Assembly: GCA_001579985.1 (NCBI GenBank)
Contig: LRSR01014256.1
Span: forward strand, 1-56,922
Direction: 5' to 3'
Origin: Hypsibius dujardini
Lineage: Eukaryota; Tardigrada; Eutardigrada; Parachela; Hypsibiidae
Length of the DNA: 56,922 nt
Part shown: in pieces, positions 11,001 through 23,300 of the stretch
Layout of the letters: each line of letters opens with the position of its first letter
Position numbering within the stretch: position 1 is the stretch's first letter
Position numbers and translations under genes: made by a program
The notes under the pieces: model-generated
Database searches by the model: none
Told to the model about the DNA's origin: nothing
The model's input: the letters and a program-made list of their open reading frames with translations, nothing else

Positions 11001-14000
11001 TACCCAACAAGCGGCTCACAAAGTTCTTCGAATAAGCAGAAATAAACGCCTTTGTTAATACACATTGTTAGACAGTCGAAAATGACTAATAATAAATCAG
11101 ATTCCTGATACTTCTGGCTGAAAGCACTGTAGGCATGTGACTATCACCTGAACCGGCTACATTCACAATGCTTCGTTTCAACTACAGACGATGGAATCTG
11201 GCAGATTCGATTACCTCCGACAGAGGCTGGAGGACCTTACGAAATTCGAGCTTGGTCGACGGTCAGTGGAACTAATTTGGATATCAAGATCAACTCAGTG
11301 CTCTTTGGCGATGTCTGGCTTTGTAGTGGTCAAAGCAATATGGAATTCCGCGTGGAGTGGGTAAGAATAATGGGAGATTATGCTGCTTCAATTATTTTTC
11401 CCTATTATGTCATCCATTCCGATAGAAAGTTTAACAAGCAACAATAGATTTGCACATTGATTCGACATTTCAGGTTCCTAAATGAGATCCAAATATTTAT
11501 TCACTCAATTACCCATGCAACTCCCTAATTTTCTCTAAATTCGCACATGGACTGTATGCAATGTAGTACTATTTTGTCAATCTATGTTTCAGGTGCTTCC
11601 ACACAATTAGTCACAGTTCTTTCGGTGGCCCAAATTTGGGCCACCACATTTGTTTGAAGCTAGTAAACCGGCGGCTCTATTTCACACAAGAAATACCTGT
11701 GGCCATGTGTGTAGTCCAGATCAGCATTTAACCAGTGCCAACGGCACTGACGAAGCCGCGAGTTTTCAAAGCTCCATTGGGGACCCAATACGATTTATTT
11801 GAAGACTTGACGCTAAAGTGCTTTTACAGCATGTACAAGTTCAAAGATTTTCTGAAAGATTGAAAATTGGCTGAATTGCCGTTGAAAATGTTGTGGTAAG
11901 CGCCAGGGCTTTTAAATAAATAATATTTTAATATAACTAATATAGGGATGCCTGGCATCAGAAGAAATATGCAAGCAGTATTTTCCCCAGCGATTGTTCT
12001 TGCGCATTCGTTAGCGTCGAAAATTAGGACTACAGAAACAGGAAGGTGAACAACAAGGTGCAGTTTTACCGCGTGGCAACTTCATTCTGAGACGATCTTT
12101 AAATGGCGGCAGCGCAGCTCCTCTTCGTAGAGGCAAAGTAGGTCACCACTCGTTAGATGGAAAAATTTCTCTTCAATCGTCTTATGGTTTCAGTTGGCTT
12201 CCTTTCGGCTTTGTTTATGTTTGTTTGACCAAATGACGTTTTTTCGCTCTGTTTCCGCACCCCTTGTCATTAATTGCAGGCAGCAAAGTTCCCTTTGTTT
12301 TTTTGGACGTGCTCCAGGGTAAATTATTATTCGTCAAGTGTTTTGTTCTCCCATTCGAAGGGAATAACATCCATGCGTTCTCCCAGACCCCACTCCGAAC
12401 AAGGATTGTTTTTTTTGCATTCCTTGATAGTAAATTCCGCTAATTTGTCTTCCAGGCTAAATTTCATCGAACAAATCGATTCGAAAATCCGAGAAGCATT
12501 TTCCTCATAAAATCGACTCTCTTCTTAACGATTCTTTTACCAAAAACTTTACCGAATCGAAAAGATGAGTGGAATGACACGGCGGGTGCAACTCACAATT
12601 TTCAGGGAAGAAAACTTCCCCTACATCGAACTTTACAAGCTGACGGTCGCACATTCTCGAAATAATTCTTTTACACTATCAGATATTGGTCGACTAACAT
12701 GTAAAGTCGGCATATTTGGTGTGAGCGCGAAATATGATACGTTAAAATATTTATTGGTGAAACTATGCGAGTTATTTAAGCACAAAATCAATCGGGGACA
12801 TTGCTGTTTTCTAGTCATTGCCGAGTTCGGTGTTTCAGCGCGCGGTTGATTGTTGGATCTGAATGGATACTATAGTTATTTTGTAGGGTATTAAATTCTC
12901 TATCTTTTGGCCGTTTGAGGTTTTGGTAATTGCGATTGATGGGGGAGTCCGATATGTTCAAGAAATGTCTCAAAATTAAATTGCTATCCGGTGAATAGAA
13001 GCGGTGTCGATGGTTTCAATCGGGTTATTTTTTCTGGCAACAATTATTTTGAACGTTAAGACTTTATGGTATTCATTTGTCTCAATTTCCAAGATGATGG
13101 GCGGATTGGAAGAGCTTAAAAATGCCAGTTCATTCAGCAATGTGCGATTTATGGAAGTTATGCAAGCGTCGTCGTACGCTCCGATTCTTGAGCCGATTAT
13201 ACGGAGCGGATGGGCCCAGCCCAACGAAGGTTAGTCCTCAAACCCCGGGTTTGAGTAGATCGTGGTGAAAGGATGGACTTGAAGTACTTCCATTAAAACG
13301 AACCAATTTATGTGGCGATGATGCGCAATTAACAAGATTAAGAAAGCAGGAAGATAAATAAGGAACTCAGCTGCGAAATATTACACTAAGGTCATGATGA
13401 TGTTGCAGCTACATTAAAAGAGTTTTCTGGAGCATGCTGGTATTTCGGTCGCCGCTTGCAAAAGACGCTTCGTATTCCCGTCGGACTGATCGGATCATAT
13501 TACGGAGGCTCAGCATTAAAAACATGGGTTGATCGTGAAGGAATATCAAATTGTCTAAAACAGATCGCTAAACATCGTCCCCGAATATACGACGATGCCG
13601 TTCTATGGAATGGCATGGTTAAACCTTTGACGCAGTTGGATATCAAGGGAGTGCTTTGGTACCAAGGCGAAGCAGATTCCTATGAAGACCATAATAGTTT
13701 CCTCTGCCTAATGCCAGCCATGATTGACTCATGGAGGAAACATTTCCGACAACCTTCTATGCCATTTGGAATTGTACAATTGGCTTGCCCACCCGAGCAG
13801 AAGCATCCAGGTTGGAGTTCAGTGCGATGGCACCAGACAGCTGATATCGGTGTTGTACCGAATGATATTCTTCGGAACGTTTTCATGGCGGTTGCTCTGG
13901 ATTTATGTGATCCCAAATCACCATATGGATCGTTCGTATTTCAAGAGAGCAACGATCATTTTGTGTTTTTCCGATTTAGTTTTCGCCGTCAATTATGTGC

Positions 14001-14826
14001 ATATCTTTATCTCTGCCTGTATGTCTGTCTCTCTCTAGGTCTGTATGTTTGTCAAACAATCTTTCTGGTTTTAAACGCTTCAGTCAATATGTCTGTATGT
14101 TTGTCTGTTTGTCTGTTTGTCTGTTTGTCTGTTTGTCTGTTTGTCTGTCTGTTTGTCTGTCTGTCTGTCTGCTTGTTTGTCTGCATGTCTGTTTGCATGT
14201 CATCGACTCATCGTAGTTCTAATGGTTGGACAATCAGTCTGTGATCCATCTTGTGCTTCTTGTTTTTATTCGTTCGAGGGTCCTTAGATGTCGTTTGTTG
14301 CAGAATCCATCCCCGTTACAAGATAGAGATTGGTGAGAGACTTCTGCTCGGTGCTCTGAGTTTGGCTTACCACATCCCAACACCATTCCAAGGACCTAGC
14401 CCTGCTTATTCGTCGCGGGTTGATAACAAAGTCATTGTAACATTTCGGGACGGCCCAATAGTTCTGCGGGGAAACTCCGCTTCAGCGTTTGAAGTTAGTT
14501 CTACCAGTCCTAAGAACTAAAGTTCTTTAGGTGTAGACTTCGTGTTTAAAAAAAGCTTCGGTTTTCTTTAACAGGTATGCTGCGGATACTCCAACGCATC
14601 ACGCTCTGACTCAAGCTGGAATGATTGTAGTCAGTGGGACGCCGTGAGCGTGTCTAACCCTACTGCCATGGCTTTGACAGTTGATGTGTCCAAATGTGAG
14701 GGCAGAAGCGTCCGGTTCGTACGGTATGCCTGGAAGGCATCACCTTGTACCTACCTTAAGTGTCTAATTTATGGCGCCAATACGTCATTACCTACGGGTC
14801 CTTTCGTTATTCCAGTTGAAAGTTAG
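8011..14826 (+). CDS. SIAE: Sialate O-acetylesterase (SIAE family), predicted membrane-anchored
   Basis: My model is join(8011..8203, 9178..9351, 10813..10875, 11188..11360, 13094..13229, 13409..13931, 14304..14493, 14575..14826): 1704 nt, 567 aa, every junction in phase. SIAE removes O-acetyl esters from sialic acids. Exon 2 carries FRFASYFQNYMVLQ and GALIWGFG. Exon 4 carries LFGDVWLCSGQSNM, with the nucleophile Ser near residue 193. Exon 6 carries GLIGSYYGG, GVLWYQGEAD and the catalytic-His motif RWHQT (His about 388). Exon 7 starts with the SIHPR motif and exon 8 has the C-terminal RYAWKASPC motif. The order and spacing follow vertebrate SIAE (about 520 aa) without gaps. Exon 1 encodes a 64-residue leader with one membrane span (about residues 30-52) ending at a strong GTATGT donor; its assignment, and the 9178 acceptor, rest on phase. 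Donor GTTCGT at 13932 is weak. Confidence in exons 2-8 is about 0.95; in exon 1 about 0.5. Confidence 0.9.
9604..10334. mobile_element. Long-inverted-repeat (foldback MITE-like) element, copy A
   Basis: The ends are ACTCGGGCAGTAATGGAGAT and its reverse complement at the right border. The two halves continue as imperfect inverted repeats (roughly 330 bp each) around a loop near 9943-10005. No transposase is encoded. It lies in SIAE intron 2. Related copies are at 25640-26368 and 41702-42400. A target-site duplication is not obvious. Confidence 0.75.
13994..14205 (+). repeat. TGTCTGTT-type microsatellite
   Basis: SIAE intron 6 (13932-14303) contains an almost uninterrupted run of GTCTGTTT and GTCTGTCT units, densest at 14088-14190. 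The esterase frame stays open across it, but the translation becomes Cys/Leu/Ser/Val repeat and loses the conserved SIHPR continuation. That supports splicing at 13931. Confidence 0.9.
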
Positions 14827-17029
14827 CATACTCGATCGTTGTAATTCTGTTAAAAGGCCGATATTGCATTGTATGTTTTGCATTTTTTTCTGCTTATTCC
14901 CTGAAAGCAACGCAATTCCGCGGCGCACCGCATTCAGTCGTTGTTCAACTAAGACTGAATGAATAACAATGAAATGGAGTAGGATGTTAATAATTCAGAA
15001 TACCTGATACGTATTTCCAATTCTGCATATACAAATACAGCGACGTCCAGAATAGCGGTTCAGCGAAGTCAAAATTGAGAGCACGTCGCAGGCTAATTTT
15101 TTCTCATCTCAATATTCAAGGTCAAACAAGCTCCGCGAATCTGCGTTGTTGAGCTGTTGGTCATGGTCTTAAAAATGCTGTCCTGACTGTCATTGAGATG
15201 ACGTGTATCTGGTAAGACGATGCCATGCTACACATCACACGCCCCATTAATAGTTTGACTTTGAAAATGTCAAGGACCATCATTAGGCCCGATATCGAAT
15301 TTTCGCGAGGTTTCTAGAATTCTGCTGGCATTTTCAACTAAAACGTTTTGAGTTGTAAATGTCCTCATATGAAACAGCAGAGCCCGAAGTGAACCCACGT
15401 TTTTTAACAAAATTGTGCTATATTCCTTAATGCTGGAGATGCGCAAACATCATTTGTCCATTACCTTTCGACTAAAGCAGAACATCTACACATCTCCACC
15501 CTTTCCAAGCAATCATATATTTACTAAAAATGAAAACTAAATAACGACCATGCGGATGAACGTTTTAGGACACAAAGACACTTGCTTATGTATGCTAATC
15601 GTAGTGCGCTCTGTCGACTGATATGAATTTCTGGCGTATTGCCCAGGCAAGGTGCTGCTTTTTAAATGTTCATTCGCAGCTATCCGACATGAAATAATAT
15701 ACATCTTTTCTATCTGGAATATATTCCGCAATTTTTGAGAACAGGATTTCAATCACGTACAACACAAGCGATATTCAAACTAGCGGCAAGTATTTCAAAT
15801 TTGCGCTTTGAAGTTCGAGCACTCTTTCGAATAAGTACGATTTCGAGAAAAAATTATGATTTTTTTTCACATCTTCCTAACATATGTTGTACCGAATTAA
15901 ATTTGGCAAAAATTTCAGACGTAAGCCATATTAATATTATGGTTGTAGCAAGCAATACTCATTCCTGAACGTCAGCCGTGGGTTAACCTATTCATTCAAA
16001 ATTTAGGCGTTAGTTGTACACTAAAGCATATTTTGTTGAATATTTGCGTTTAAAGATATAGTCTGCAGCAGTGTCGTTTTAATAAACCACCAAGTCTCAT
16101 GAGTTCTGATATTAAGACATGCACACACAGGCACAAGGTCTTTAACTCCGACCAGTTACGGAAAAATTGCAACGGAGATGATACTTCAATTTTTTCCGAA
16201 ACGAGCCGAAGGCGAGCTGAGGCTTGTATAACCTACCGATTAATTCGTTGACATAACAATCTCAAGGTCGCTAGAAGATTTGCCCCTTCTGAGCTTATTT
16301 AAGATTTCGTGTTAGCGTAAGTTCACACTAATAGAATCAGTCACCCACTAGTAATCTTTCAGGTGGCGGACAATGTTTGATGAGCGAGAAATCTTACGGT
16401 GAATACAAATGGAATCCATTTGAAGATCACAGCAGCGGCAAATGAACTCAGACTTGCAACTAAATCAGGTAAACAAGCTTGATTCAGTCGAAGAAAGAAA
16501 CGCAAAGCTTCCGTACTGAAAATCTGTACCTTGATTAGCGAGATATATTTTAATATCCATCAACAAAATGCAATAAAAAAAGTTGTAATTTGAAAATATT
16601 TTGAATTCAGAAAAATTCCTAAAGATAGCTCATACAGGTTATATACATTTCGATCATTTATCCAAGACAAAACTTTTCATTCAATTCAAATGAGGTAGTT
16701 GTGTCTGAGTACTCTTATAAGGGTTACAGTTGACGGAGATCACAGACCCTGATGAAGACTGCTGTAATGCGGATTTGGGTAATGGGTGGCGAAACACTTT
16801 ACAGAATCATTCTCCCACCCGGCAGTGATTCAGACATGCGTTAGTGATGCTGTATACTGACTTTTCAAAATAATAGTCCGCTCGACGTACATACTTTTTG
16901 ATGTAATCAACGGCTGAGCCATTTGAGTGCTGATAACCGGAAGCTAGTTGGATTTTAATATGCGGGTGAAATAGTTACAAACTTGAAGAGAAGTTTGACA
17001 ACTAGCCAGCTATTCCAAGTATTCAAACC
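14827..17029. other. Intergenic between SIAE and the methyltransferase
   Basis: No gene was recognised. It contains the SIAE 3' end and the likely promoter of the next gene. A short exon-like patch at 16373-16468 (AG acceptor, GT donor) was examined and not accepted. Confidence 0.4.
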
Positions 17030-18596
17030 ATGCGTCCAGTCAGGCCCTATAAATTTGTTCTGGGTCTGTTTCTAATCGTTTCGTGTTTAGCGCTTGTGCT
17101 CCTGAAACTCAAGCATATACGTTTTGGTTTTACTAAAAGTCAAAAAAATAGGACTGCCGATGTGTCCCCTGCGTGGATTTATGAAATGCATCCTTGGACA
17201 TCAGAGAAAAGATCCTTCTCCGGAGGTGCCCAAGAGTTGTATTTGGACCGAATATTCTCCGTGATCGGTACGACGAACAAATACTTTGTTGAATTTGGTT
17301 TCGACGCGCCTTCTTATGAAGCCGCACAACAAGCTAACACTGGAAAACTATATCACGATGGATGGCGCGGCTTGTTGCTCGATGGCGGTCACGAGAACAA
17401 GGAGATCAACTTGCAGAAAAAAATCCTGTTTGCCGATAATATTGCCAAAATATTTTATGTAAACGATGTACCAATCGAAGTCGATTACGTGTCTTGTGAT
17501 ATGGACTCACATGACTTGTGGGTTCTACGAGCGATCCTAGAAGCAGGTAAGTTAGCACGCACATTACATTTGATCCAAATAGGCAGTTCAGAGCGCAAAA
17601 CAACGAATTTATGATATCAGCAACTCGCATTGTAACTTGGGCTTAGAACTGGATAACAATTTTTGCCTTCATAAATCTTCAGGATCCAATCATTTTATTG
17701 AGCCTATCGTTTTCAATTTTGTACTGTATTTCATCGATAGATAGCGACAGCGCTTGGGTCAAGTGACGTAATGGTTGCCCGATGTAGACGTAAAGTTTTC
17801 CACAAGAAAGCTGTGTATGACATGCGAGGTACAGGCAGGGCACACGCTAACGAGTAGAAGGGGAGACTAATTTAACGTCACACAGCTCGTGCGCCGTCGC
17901 TATCTATCGAGGAAATACAGTACCAAAATCGCGCTGTGTCAACTAGATTCCACATTTACATTTGGACAGTTTATAGACAACCCGAACATATTGATTTTAT
18001 TAAATTAACTCAAGTTTGAACCTTCGCAATAGATATTTAAAATCCCAACATCGCGGTGTAAACGCTTCTTCGGTACTGGTAATATATTCGAAACTATTTA
18101 CATTAAGGGCTTCGTTTTAGGATATCGACCACGAGTTATGAGTTCCGAGTATAACGTCAACTACCCGTTGTCTGCGGCTCTCACGATATTTGACCCGACT
18201 GTATCACGAACTAGATCGGCAGGAAATAATGATACTTTTTCAATAAAATGGCTCGATTGCGCTTTCGGTTCATCCGCTAAAGCTCTGTGGATGTTGGCGA
18301 AATCATTTGGATACGAATTGGTTGGACGAGTATCTTACCTCGACCTGATTTTTGTGCGAGCTGATCTCATAGAAGACTGGATGCTTTTACCGGAATTGGA
18401 ATGGTTTTTTAGGAATGAACAACTGGGTCGCCTGTTTCATATGTCACTTACTGATAATGATACACTTTCTCGTGTCATTGACTTTGAGACCTACTCGAAG
18501 ACTTTAGATTTTGATTTAAGCCACGCAGCTGCAATGGAAATTTTGAGGAGATTAGATCTGGAATGTTTTCGACCGTTAAGAAAGGACCTGCAATAA
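17030..18596 (+). CDS. FkbM-type (Methyltransf_21-like) methyltransferase, type II membrane protein
   Basis: My model is join(17030..17546, 18121..18596), 330 aa. The phase-1 join (GTAAGT donor, TTTTAG acceptor) recreates the uninterrupted motif EAGYRPRVMSSEYN. Residues 8-25 form one membrane anchor after a short basic tail. The domain follows: FVEFG (about 86-90, the AdoMet-binding start), the WRGLLLDG...EN block, VDYVSCDMDSHDLWVLRAIL (acidic motif), YRPRVMSSEYNVNYP, LDCAFGSSAKAL and FVRADLI. This order matches the eukaryotic FkbM family with YVSxDxDSxDLWV and YRPRV motifs; members transfer methyl groups from S-adenosylmethionine. With a lumen-facing domain and glycan-enzyme neighbours, O-methylation of glycans is a reasonable inference, but the substrate is unknown. 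The usual N-T-R near the EFG motif is replaced by ANTGKLYHD, so activity could differ. The start codon context (aaaccATGcg) is good. Confidence 0.85.
17717..17928. mobile_element. Small inverted-repeat element (MITE-like) in the methyltransferase intron
   Basis: Inverted arms at 17717-17753 and 17891-17928 match over about 37 bp with few differences. They share TACTGTATTTC and the exact block TCGATAGATAGCGAC. The roughly 137-bp centre has no open frame of note. It has the size and structure of a MITE, but no clear target duplication was seen. Confidence 0.7.
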
Positions 18597-20362
18597 ACCA
18601 TTCCACATCCTATATTTTACACATCTTTTAAACATCTTTACACATCCGTCGCCATAAAATTTTGGCGCGCTTGGTTTCCCGATGAAAATTTCTAACATGA
18701 TTTCTCTGTCGGACAACGAAAATACGGATAATGTCAGATTTGAAAAAGGGTGGTCTCAGAATGAGAATCAAAGCTGAGAAAGCTACAAATTGTTTAAAGG
18801 AACAACGAATATTACCTCTGCGATAAATTCTAGGAGTTTTGCTTTGATTTAAAACTTCTAAGGATTCGCAGTTTCAAGCGTATGACTACAGTTTCAGATC
18901 CTAATACCAATTTCACTCAATTACCTACTCCGTTAAAAAAAACCAAGGTGATGTGGGAACAAATTCGTATTTTTTTCACCCCTGTAGTAAAATAGAATAC
19001 ATCGAAACAGCAACAGTAAAAATCAGATACGATAAAGAAACAAAATTGAATTGATTGGTGCTTTCTAATCGCTAGTCGAAAATAAGATCTTCTAAAAAAA
19101 CCAACCTTACACAGCCATTGCAAGAAAATATTCTGTCGTTTTCGAGAAGCAAAACTGAAAAAATAGAATTATGGTCGTTAAAGTTAGTGTCCGATTTGCA
19201 GTCTTATACATAACGAGCCCAACGATCAAGTCAAATAGTGATCCGTGAAATAGCTGTAAAAGATCAAAAGCATTTCCGCAGGTTTTGTAGGTACTGATAG
19301 AATAACTGCTGCAAACTTAACTGCACAAAACCTTTCTAATAAGGTCGAAAGCGTCCAGAGTCCTTGAAGATGATGAGCGTGACGATATCTCCATCAGTAT
19401 TTATTATGATTATCTAACTATATGTGCAACTGCAAAAGGCCGAGGGCGCTAATACTGAATTCGTTTCCATCAGTATATCAATTCGCTGACAGACAGACAG
19501 ACAGACAAAGAGAGAGAGAAACAGAGAGATAGAGAGACAGAGAGACAGAGAGACAGACAGACAGATAGACAGACAGGCAGACTCTGCCAAAACAGTCTCT
19601 CAACGCAAAAAAGTGCTGGGGCCTTCAGCCCGCGACCAAATAAATCTACTCCTTCGAGATATGATGGGTATAGGGGTGTGCCGTCGAACTAAATAGCGCT
19701 GACGTATTTATTGAATGTTCTCTCTCACGAATGAGCTCCTGGTGAGCCCTGCCTCTGTAATGATATTTTGTTCACATTTTTTCCCCATGTAAGATTGTTA
19801 CACTACAAGCTGTTCTAGCTGTTTATTCACAATATTTTGCCTGCAATACATGATGATTTCGAGTGTGGTGTTCATCTGATTTGAAGTGGTTGTCTTAAGA
19901 TATTATTCGGCATCCTTCCACGCGCACAAATTCTTTGTAATCATCTAGTTTTCTAATAACAGTTTAGTAATCATTTTCATTCACGCGGCTTATAGGAGAT
20001 TTGCATTGCTCTGAAATTCGGAAAATAGTTTCGCCTATTCATCTTGAATGTCCATTTACGTGGCTCACTTCTGTGCGTGTAATATCCAGCTAGACTGACA
20101 TAAGATATCTCTCACATGCTAGTTGGTAAAGTTTCTTGAAATGTTTTCTTTACTATGCATCCATTCGGGAGACCAGGAATGTTTTAGGATCATTTGTTCC
20201 AACTTGTCAGTTCTTCGGCACAGTCTCATTGCGCCAACAGTTGCAATGCTACTGAGAAAGTGATCACACTGCCACTACTGGAGCTAGTCAATGGCCGCGG
20301 CAAGTTTTGGGGAATTTGCCACTGTGCCAAATCCGGATACCAGGCATTCTTCGCCGTGGTTG
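18597..20362. other. Intergenic with a GACA microsatellite
   Basis: No gene was recognised. Positions 19490-19582 are an (ACAG)n and (AGAG)n tract. The remainder is AT-rich unique sequence that must contain the promoter of the first CASD1-like gene. Confidence 0.45.
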
Positions 20363-23300
20363 ATGAGATGCGGGAAAAGCAATCTGTTACTACGCTGTTT
20401 TTCTACACATTTACCGGGAAAGCTGCTTCAGCTCATCCTCAATTTATGTTTTTTGCGGCGACCGCTTCAAATTCTATTGATATGGTTCTTACTATTGTGC
20501 GCTGGGTTTCTCTCGAATAACATTCGAACTGCATCAGAGGGACTCAACAAAAGGTGTATGAACCTCTTTGTCTCGGGATCTGCGAATTGGATGAAAGATG
20601 CCACAACTGTATGGAAACCCGATGCGGGTTGCGACATTCGTTATCGATCTTTAAAGTAGGTTGCAAGGTCGTTTTGTCACTGGCTAAATTCGTCTTTTGC
20701 TTGTGTTATTGTTATACTGACATTTTTTTGGATTAGTTACCTTTTCCTGAGAAGTCTGTGGGTGGTGGGTCGTGGATGGTTTGCAGCATTTTGACCTAAA
20801 GATCATCTGCTTTCAATAAATAATTACTTATCTTGAAAAACTCATTTTTCATTGCAATGACAGAAATGTCGCAACAAGTACAAAGATCGAGAAAAAAATG
20901 CTTGTTATCCATAACGATTAAATATTATTCTTTTCATATCGGACAGAACGCACTTTTGGCACCCAGTTCATTCGAATCTGTGAACTTAAACGGGTAAAGC
21001 ATGTAAAATGTGTCTAGCGTTCTCTCCAATGAAGAAAAAATAATTTTCAATCTTTATGGATAACAATTTTTTTCTCAATCTCTATACTTGTTCCAACATT
21101 TTTGTCGTATCTCAGTAAGCTTAAGTGACATACTGTGATCACTGGCGAACCGCTAAACAAACTTTTCGTTGGTCAGTTGGCAAGTCATAATCATCTGACA
21201 GAGACATTACAATTTGTATTTGCTTACTTTGTTTAACGGTCGGCGCCACGGCAATTTTAAATAATTATAACTTCTCGACTAGGGCCATATCTAATCGGGC
21301 ACAAGCACTAGCACCTAACAAGCAGGAAATCATTAAGCAAAAAGGAAATGAATAGAGGAAATCTAGCAAGCAAAGCAAGTTTCAACAATATGAAAATGAC
21401 ATTGGAATTGCATATTTCATCTTTCGGAGTTTCTTACTGAAAGAAAGGAATTTCGGAGATGAAGTTCGTTGACTATTTTTGTACATTATCTTTATGTTAG
21501 ATTTCCTTGCTTTACGTGGAGTCCTAATGGCAACACTGATATCTCCCTCCCGCCGCACGTCTAGGGGTCCGATATTCTAATAGAACCCCCCTGAAATATT
21601 GAAAATTAGAGCGCTTGATTATTTGGTGTTCATCATTGCTGTACTATAGAGCCTGCAAACCGCACCGCAGCCCGCATCGCACCGCCGCAGCCCGCAGCCA
21701 TTCCCGCGGTTTGGGCTTGTTCGCGGGCTGCGGTGCGGGCCGCGGTTTCCATCTTTGCGGTTGCGGTTTAACTTTTCAAATCCGCCGCAAATCGCACTTG
21801 CCGCTTTTCTGATACCATAAAGGGATATTAGAGCGGTTGAAGCAACGCGCGTAAGAGTAAGCGTAAAGAAATCGACCAATTGAAATCGTGCGAGGGCGTG
21901 GCTAAACTTACCTCTTACGCCGCATGCGTTACCCCCGTCGTAAGGAGCAGTGGGCCTTACACGGCGACGTAAGCATGGTGTAAGGACAATTCAGTATACT
22001 TAAGCCTGGTCAATTTACTGGAATTTGACTCAAAATTCTAAGCAGCAGTAGTAACTAGCCACCTGGGTTGTAGATAACGATGAACTCAACTGAAATAGAA
22101 AATTTAGAGGCCGATTTTCGTCGCGCATGCCACCGTTCGAATAACTAAACTTTTCGTCCGTTAAAAGACCATTCGCGTACATCAGTAGAAGTAGGGATGG
22201 CACCAAATGACGAAAAGCTACGGTTTGACTTGATTTGATTTTGAAAGTCATTTGATCATTTGATTTCATATCACTCCTTCTTGCCATGAAACATGATTTG
22301 ATTTGATTTGACGTTTGACATTTGACATTTGACATTTGATGCCATCCCTAAGCAGAAGGGATTTGTACTTCATGATAGGAAACAGAGACGCGAGAAAAAG
22401 AAATCGAATGATGGAATTGCAGAAATATTTGGTTTTACGAGCTGGTATTTTCCAAAAATGACGCAGAATTCAAGGAGAGCATTGCTTAAGGTTACCTTAC
22501 GTTAACGCTATGCCGACTGCTTCAACCTGTCCTCCGTAGACCAAGCGTACACTTTTCATACGCTACTCTTGAGCTACTCTTACGCTACTCTTACGCCGAA
22601 AATACTTCAACCTCTCTATTGCAGTCAATCAATTCTCCATTGTCGCACAGAGGCAGGCGCAATAGAGACATCTGTTTGTTTACGTATTGAAAATACGTAC
22701 ATGACGTATGCGTATGTACGTAAATACGTAGGTATGTAGAATTTGTTTACGTAGTGAAAATTTTCTTAGGTTCTAAAATTGGCGGTGCGGTTTGCGGTTT
22801 GAGGGTGCCAGCCCGCGGGCTGCGGCGGTGCGGTTTTAAGGGTTGCCTGCGGTGCGGTGCGGGCCGTGGTTTAGAAAATAGGTCGCGGTGCGGGCTGCGG
22901 TTCAATTTTTTCTAACCGCGCAGGGCTCTACTGTACTATATTCTGAAGAAAGATATGTTTGCCATATTCTGAAGCGAAGAATTTTGTGATATCGGATAAC
23001 GGCTCATTCTATACTCCTTTCTTATGATCTCTTGATGTTTTGCCGTAATTCTCCATATGATACTTTTCAATTTCAGTCTGAAAACTCTTCCGCATTCCTC
23101 TTAGGCTATCGTGAGAATCTCAAGTATTGCATGTCGAATTCGTAGTCTCTAGTGCATATTGCATGAAGATGATTCTTCTTAAAGATATTCATTTTGAGTT
23201 CAAAATATTCCAAATAGGTGACCTTCAGGTTAATAGGCAACACCCACACACACACCACCCACCCACGACCCACCCACCGGTATATGGAGGGTTTTTATCG

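Noticed and set aside
13932-14244. In-frame extension of the SIAE exon beyond 13931
   Set aside because: The extension runs into a TGTCTGTT microsatellite and loses the conserved SIHPR continuation, which reappears exactly in phase at 14304.
16373-16468. Exon-like segment with AG acceptor and GT donor between SIAE and the methyltransferase
   Set aside because: All three frames contain a stop before the donor. One frame reads SYGEYKWNPFED, which looks protein-like, but I could not place it in any family.
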